This document shows positions 59,286-64,000 of a stretch of DNA of 64,000 nt, piece by piece; position 1 is the stretch's first letter, and each line of letters starts with the position of its first letter. This DNA is from Allium sativum (Eukaryota; Streptophyta; Magnoliopsida; Asparagales; Amaryllidaceae): contig CM060915.1 of assembly GCA_030737875.1 (NCBI GenBank), positions 356,435,863-356,499,862 of the forward strand. Reading direction: 5' to 3'. The notes under the pieces were generated by a model. It did not search any database and was not told where the DNA came from. It saw nothing but the letters and a program-made list of their open reading frames with translations. A program made the position numbers and the translations under genes.

Positions 59286-59758
59286 GGGAATTTTTCCCGC
59301 CTATTCTGCTTGGCTGAATTTGAATTCTGAATTCAAATTTGAACTGTTTTTGAACTTGAAATTTTCTGAAAACTTTGACGGGCCATAACTTGGTCATACG
59401 GACTCCGATTTTCGAAAACTCAGACTCTATTTCGCGTATTTTTCCGAGACGAACGCAATGGCACAGCCCGTTTCCCTTGATTCAGATTTTATCATTTAAA
59501 TTCTGCCTTGATTCTTGTCTTACCATGTTGTAAAAATCCGGGTTGTCACAGGATATGTGTATGGTTCGTTATTTTTGAAGACTAGGTAATTTAGTGTCCA
59601 AAATAACATCGTTTTACGTATAAAATATCATTTTAGGAGAATAGTCTAGGAATGCAATGAAACTTGTGTCATTGGATCCGTATTCTGTGTTAGTAAGTTA
59701 TTATAGTATTTCGATTTTTTTATCGATCGGACTTACTGTTTGATCATGCGAATAGTAG

Positions 59759-59954
59759 CACTATACCAAAACAGTCATTTTGTAACACTTTTTTTTCATT
59801 TGTCAACACTTATTTGTGTTGTTGACTAATAAAAATAATAAACGTTGCTATGACAGAAATATGTCACAAGAAAATATATGGCTACAATTATTATTTTTCC
59901 CAATACATATTTGTGTTGAGGAATGTGTTTAAACTAAAAGTGGCTGAATATCCC
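59759..59954. mobile_element. CACTA-like transposon end, truncated
   Basis: Starts CACTATACCAAAAC, like the CACTA terminus of En/Spm-type elements. Subterminal words CAACACTTAT and TTGTGTTGTTGAC lie within 60 bases. No opposite end is seen before the LTR at 59955. Confidence 0.4.
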
Positions 59955-61505
59955 TGCGCAAAAAAGGTAAATTGTATTGCATAGCCCTAGGTTTCACTCC
60001 CTAACACTTCATCGCGCATTTATCAAACTTCGGCCACTAGAATAAGTACTCAAGCATGTTCGCAAAACGGATTTTCTATTAAATTAGAAAGCCGTTGACA
60101 AAATATTGTAATAATAATCGCAGGCGCACGGCGTACAATCGTAGTACGTGGCAAATACGAGTCGATCCACAGGGAAAGAATTTATTCTAATCTTACTCAA
60201 TCAAATTAAACTGAAAGCGAGTGAACTTGTTAACTATAAACTAAAAGAAAACTAACAATGTTAAAATGAATACAAATATGAGACTAGGAGACAATTTTGG
60301 AGTAGATTCACTATCAACATCAATCTAATTAACATAAAAAAAAAGGTTCTAACTCTCTTTAATAACTAGCACATTAAGTGTTGTATTCATACAAGCATGA
60401 TTTTTATGCTAGAAAATTCAAGCTACATAAATCATCAATTTTCAATATGAACTTAAAGCCCTAATTATCACATATAAAATAATAGTTCTAATATGAATTA
60501 GATTGTGATAAAGTATGATTCTATTAATGATATGAGTATAACAAATTTGGGAATAATCAACCAGCATGTGCTATCAATTTTCACCATATAAAATCTTTAC
60601 TTTATCAATATCCAATTATAGATTAAACACTAATAAGAGAGTTAGAAACAAGAAATTCTAATGTTAAATATTCATGAATCATGAGAGCTTCACTACCCCT
60701 AAATTGAAGGGGTTTAGCTACTCATAATGGATTCAATGATAACATAAGATATTTCATTATAAAAGAGAACAAAATAAAGAGCAAATAAAGATAAAAATCT
60801 ATTCTACTTGTAGAAGAGAAAATAACGTGTAAATGAAAAACAAAAAAAATAATATTGCATTAAAGTGACAGATTACAAAAAAGAAATGGCTAAGAAGCCA
60901 TGGCAGAAAAAGAGAGGTTTTGATTTCAGCCTCACTCGAAACTAAAAATCCAAGAAGATCCCATTTACATTATCATACATGGGTTATCTATACATGAGAG
61001 AAAACCCTAAATTAACTTTTTGCGTGCTACCAAGAATGCCCCCTCTTTAAGCTTCCTTTTGTCTTTTAACAATAATGATTCATGAAGCCCTAATTTTGTG
61101 TCTTCACTAAAGAAGGAAGGAGGGTGAATAGGGTCCACCATTAATTCTCTATTCGAATTGATTCCCTCTTTCATCTTTTTTGGCAAGGCATTGATTTCCT
61201 CCTTTTGAATTGATTCCCTTTCCATTGATTTATTTCCTTTTTTTTGTATGCATATATGTCTTTATGAAATCCTCTTCCACATGCATCCAATTTCTGCAAA
61301 AATATGAAAAATGTCCAAGTAAACATTCTCAAAATAATATAAGCACAAAAATGACCATTTTCCTCCTATATGATGATAAATGCATGATGTTCTGAAATCA
61401 ATTCAATTATTGTTTAAACATGATAAAATACCCATATATGATATTTATTAGCACTAAACAAGAATAAATATATGAATATAAATGTGCATTTTTACATGCA
61501 CATCA
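59955..61505 (-). mobile_element. 3' LTR of a minus-strand LTR retrotransposon (about 1.55 kb)
   Basis: On the minus strand it starts TGATGTGCATG right after a purine tract and probably ends TTTTTTGCGCA. Near its 3' end is CCCTGTGGATCGACTCGTAT and then a CGTGCGCC block, a phrase familiar from LTR-proximal regions of plant retrotransposons. The left edge is tentative because I cannot find a target duplication. Confidence 0.55.
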
Positions 61506-61517
61506 AATACCCCCGCA
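61506..61517 (-). other. Polypurine tract candidate
   Basis: Minus strand GTGCGGGGGTAT, next to the TGATG that opens the LTR. A second purine-rich run, GTGTGGGGGGAAT, lies further upstream near 62775-62790. Confidence 0.5.
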
Positions 61518-62810
61518 CTTATTCGTCCTCGAATAAACTGAAAAACTAAGCTAAATCCGTTTTCGTAAGGAACACGATTGCATTGAGCGTATGCAACAAG
61601 CCGTTAAACCTCTAAGTGTCCCCAGTAGGACGAGTGTTGTCTCGTGAGGGTTTTCAGCGGATACTACTCACAAAATCCAAAAGTTAAATGCAAAAATATT
61701 TACAAAATGCAAGATTTGAAAATATTTACAATATGAATACAAGTTTTTACAGAAATATTTACAAATGGAAAATTTACTTTTAAATACTACACGAATGAGC
61801 TAACACAAATTTGGGTCGTCACTATGAAATTTAAGTCCGTTACCAATCAAAACTTCAAACAAAAGTCATGTTATCATCACAAACTCCTCCAGCTTGGCCA
61901 GTTGTTTTGGTAGAAACATAGTGCAAATATGAAATGAATTCTGTAATCGATATCAACAGTCATAAAACGGCATCTCAACTTCCTTTTTGCTAACAAGTTA
62001 CGTTGAATAAGTGAAGAGTGTGCTTAGATTTTAAGTGCTAACTCTCTCTTTATTTTGAAAATTATTTACATTATTATTATTATTATTTACAAACACCTAA
62101 CTGAAAAGACCAAGGTATACCACCCATGCACTGCCTCGCGGACTGACGTGAGAGTTTGGGACAGTGCTTGGCAGATTGTGCAGACCAACGTTGACTTTGT
62201 CAACAAGATGTTGGTAATCCTTAGGTGCTCATAAAATGAGACCAAGAAATACTGACGCTGACTTTGTCAACAAGGTGTCAGAAAGAGCTTGGCGGGTTTG
62301 CACACCAACGCCGAATATACCAGCAATGTTGGATACCCTTGGATAATTATATATATACACTTCTTCTTCTTCTTCTTTTTTTTTTTACATAAGAGAGAGA
62401 GTTAAGCGAGAATATCTTAGTACAACTTCACTTAAACGATCTAAAATGTTATCGCAAGTAGTCTAAATCAACCATTCATTTAATCAGATTACAATTCAGA
62501 AAACATTTCATACTCATCACCCACGAATCTCCCAATATACCAGTTACACCAAATTTGCTCATAATTCAAACTTTCCTTTCGTTATCCGCTAAGAGAAGTA
62601 AATTTCCAAACATTTAAATCGAACGACCAAAATTATATGCTAACTTCATCATGTCTTATTTAAAAGTAAATAGAAGTGCGAAACTTTTACTTTTTTAAGA
62701 AAAAGGATAAGAAATGCAAAAGGAGAAAGAAAAAAATGCTAACTTAAGCTATGCAAAACAGAATGAAAATGAGATTCCCCCCACACTTGATGTCCACTGT
62801 ATCCCCACAG
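61518..62810 (-). other. Non-coding 3' region of the retrotransposon
   Basis: No coding signal. Around 62130-62340 two diverged copies of a unit with GCTTGG, CACCAACG, TTTGTCAACAAG and TGTTGG are recognisable. A (TTC)n/(T)n tract lies near 62360-62385. Confidence 0.45.
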
Positions 62811-64000
62811 TCAATGCATGACACAATGAGCGAACAGAAGAGAAATATTTACATATGTACAAAAAGGGTTAGTGCAACTTACCAAATGTGTGTGCAGAAA
62901 ATACGCTGTCATCGAATAGATGAACCGGTCCACAGTGGACCAATGGATCAGCCTCATTAAGATTATGAGAAACGGCTGAAGCACAGAAAACCAAATCGTA
63001 AAGAATTTTATATTACATTTCAGATTTGGGAAAACAAATTTTGTTTTTTCAAAGGTTTGAGTTGCTAATTTTAAAATTTTGAGCTTACAATTGATCCTAA
63101 AATCGAATTGAATTTCTATAGCAACTATAAAGAGGTCATCGAGTTGGGGTTCAGTAAAAGTTTCAAAAACAAAGTTCGACTTGTTCAGATGATGTATAAA
63201 TTGAGAAACGTGTGCATTGTTCTCACCCCCACACTTGTTTTGAGAAATATTGTTCAGTTTTGCTTTGATATTTGAAATTTTGTTAACTAAAGGTTCATTC
63301 GTAAACCTAAAGTTAAAACCAAACAAATAAATTTTTAGTAAATTTCGACATCATGTTTTCTCAAAAACAGTGTTATTCCAAAAGGAGTCCATATATTGTA
63401 GAAATTTATCATTGAAAAACAAGTGATCACAGTGGGGTTCGGTTGAAACAATTAAGTTGCAAGGAGTTTCAACAGTTTTTGAATAATCGTCATTGTGTTC
63501 AAGATCACATTCAACAGTTTCGTTATTTTTAACCTTAAGAATTTCAAAGTTTTCAAATGTTTCATTTTCAGTTTCAAACCCAACAACATCATCGTCAATC
63601 AGTTTAAGAAGTTTTCGCTCATCAAAGTCATCCTCACCTAAACAGTTGTTACCAACTTCGTCATTTCTTTCAAGTTGACAATCTAAAGTTGCTAAATTTT
63701 CAAAATTTTCCGAATCTGAGAGAGGAAGATCAAATTGAAGATTGACGTTTTTGTTTTTAAGAGAATTTAAATTCAAATCAGTTACCGAGATTTTAACAAC
63801 TTCATTAAGATTTTCCTCAACTTCAAAAGTTGTTAGTTGAAAATCATCAATTGTGGGCAAAGGTGGATTATCATTTGAATCATCACACGTTCGGTTTTGA
63901 TTATTTTGTTTTTCACGAAAATTCAAGTAGTCTTGAAGTAATAAATTCGTGTGATTATAGTGAATTTCATTCACTTGCTCAACAAAATCAAATTTATAAT
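62811..64000 (-). pseudogene. Long retroelement ORF of unknown function, one in-frame stop, runs off the window
   Basis: A minus-strand frame is open from the window's right edge to a TGA at 63351-63353. It continues in the same frame without another stop to a TGA at 62811-62813, about 396 codons in all. The upstream half is acidic and Asn/Glu-rich (for example NNCLGEDDFDERKLLKLIDD). The downstream half is basic and hydrophobic, with a possible membrane segment (FTIWFSVLQPFLIILMRLIH). The order, 3' purine tract and LTR indicate a retrotransposon. An acidic-plus-membrane layout could suit an envelope-like ORF of Athila relatives, but no diagnostic motif is present and I do not recognise the family. 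The first start lies outside the window. Confidence 0.55.

Larger units (their letters stand above)
55133..59550 (-). mobile_element. Solo LTR (4,418 bp), second copy of the family
   Basis: It starts TGTAACACCCCAC and ends GGGTTGTCACA, with the 5-bp duplication GGATA on both sides (55128-55132 and 59551-59555). It shares with the solo LTR at 11012 the opening GTCACTCACAAAGGGAATGCA, the CCGGGCGGGTCC blocks, and a terminal block with GACTCTATTTC, TTCCGAGACGAAC and TTTCCCTT. It is 1.26 kb longer, largely through tandem arrays. Open frames inside (for example 56612-56953) are incidental. Confidence 0.88.
54653..59757 (-). mobile_element. LTR-like remnant hosting the second solo LTR
   Basis: It starts TGTAAAGACCCATATTTTTAG, similar to the LTR start at 1381 (TGTAACGGCCCGCATTTTTG). 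AGCTCTAATAGAT just to its left could be a worn reverse-complement primer site (AGCTCTGATACCA at 1366). The body is split by the insertion at 55133-59550 and resumes to about 59757, where a CACTA-like end begins. No right terminus is seen. Orientation is inferred from the worn primer site. Confidence 0.4.

Overview
The window is nuclear DNA from a flowering plant, probably a eudicot with a large, repeat-rich genome. It is AT-rich, and long-terminal-repeat (LTR) retrotransposons, solo LTRs, MITEs and a LINE scrap fill most of it. The one gene I can assemble confidently has plant-type introns. The sequence alone does not let me name the species.

Layout. (1) Positions 1-5512 are the 5' end of a minus-strand LTR retrotransposon: a 4.1 kb LTR, a perfect 12-nt initiator-Met primer-binding site, and untranslated leader running off the left edge. 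(2) 5513-9039 is unassigned intergenic DNA. (3) 9040 to about 34035 is one very decayed Ty3/gypsy element of the Tat lineage. It has a 5' LTR, gag, protease, reverse transcriptase, RNase H, a second RNase H, integrase, and then an antisense open reading frame resembling the Transposase_28 family. It ends in a polypurine tract and a truncated 3' LTR. Younger insertions split it: a 3.16 kb solo LTR inside gag (TSD ACCAC), a 698 bp TRIM inside integrase (TSD ACTAT), and an unresolved 5.8 kb block inside the antisense frame. (4) 35426-53336 (minus) is the only intact gene, a 13-exon LUC7-like U1 snRNP splicing factor of 422 residues. Its introns hold at least five small DNA transposons with clean target-site duplications, a LINE fragment and long homopolymer runs. 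(5) 54653-59757 is an LTR-like remnant carrying a second, 4.42 kb solo LTR of the same family as the one in gag, with several internal tandem arrays. (6) 59955-64000 is the 3' end of another minus-strand LTR retrotransposon, with a long reading frame of unknown function broken by one stop codon.

Apart from LUC7 and one possible pair of 3' exons at 34.07-34.66 kb, I see no host gene. LUC7 should act in the nucleus in 5' splice-site selection; everything else is transposon-derived. I found no convincing rRNA, tRNA or CRISPR array. The least routine items are the antisense frame in the Tat element, the inverted CGTATCC/GGATACG word pattern of its LTRs, the expanded GGTTAAGT/ACTTAACC array, and the clean nested insertions.
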